The notes beneath the pieces were generated by a model. The model made no database searches and was not told the DNA's origin. It saw only the letters and a program-made list of their open reading frames with translations. This document shows, in pieces, positions 21,439 to 21,478 of a stretch of 21,478 nucleotides of DNA. Position numbers and translations under genes: made by a program. The first letter of the stretch is position 1, and each line of letters opens with the position of its first letter. This DNA is from Chloromonas sp. AAM2 (taxonomy: Eukaryota > Chlorophyta > Chlorophyceae > Chlamydomonadales > Chlamydomonadaceae): contig QAXH01004164.1 of NCBI GenBank assembly GCA_004335635.1, forward strand, positions 1 through 21,478, written 5' to 3'.

Positions 21439-21478
21439 GTTGGGAGATTGACCAGGACGAGAGGACTTGCCTGGTGAC

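Overview
The window looks like nuclear DNA of a unicellular green alga, probably a chlorophyte close to Trebouxiophyceae. The reasons are moderate GC, many short exons with GT-AG introns and CAG acceptors, Ala/Pro-rich linkers, and BTB and F-box/LRR proteins of a kind common in those genomes. The lineage is an inference. No bacterial-style operon, tRNA, rRNA, CRISPR array or recognisable transposon was seen. Genes were built by matching splice sites, intron phases and family motifs; no transcript data were available.

Layout. (1) 1-1688, plus: 3' part of a BTB/BACK-type protein gene whose start lies outside the window. (2) 2908-8490, plus: a six-exon F-box/leucine-rich-repeat gene. One of its introns has a GC donor and holds a 15-unit minisatellite; a later intron holds a perfect 54-bp tandem duplication. 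(3) 10496-13239, minus: a six-exon gene for an LSm11-type Sm protein, the kind that marks the U7 snRNP of histone mRNA 3' processing. One of its 5' splice sites lies in a 34-bp unit repeated three times. (4) 13491-15030, plus: a four-exon gene for a 109-residue protein with a mitochondrial-like presequence and no recognised family. It is head-to-head with the LSm11 gene, and its last coding exon is almost entirely a 21-bp inverted repeat. (5) 16561-21438, minus: a ten-exon gene for a multi-pass glycerophosphocholine acyltransferase (GPC1/DUF2838), convergent with gene 4.

The genes do not form one pathway. Two are likely protein-interaction adaptors (BTB, F-box), one acts in RNA processing, one is probably mitochondrial, and one is a phospholipid-remodelling enzyme. 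The gene-free stretches 1689-2907, 8491-10495 and 15031-16560 lie at gene 3' ends and are best read as long 3' UTRs plus intergenic DNA.

The strongest candidates for something new are the triplicated 5' splice site, the hairpin that is also a coding exon, the unknown 109-residue protein, and the presence of an LSm11-type protein in an alga.
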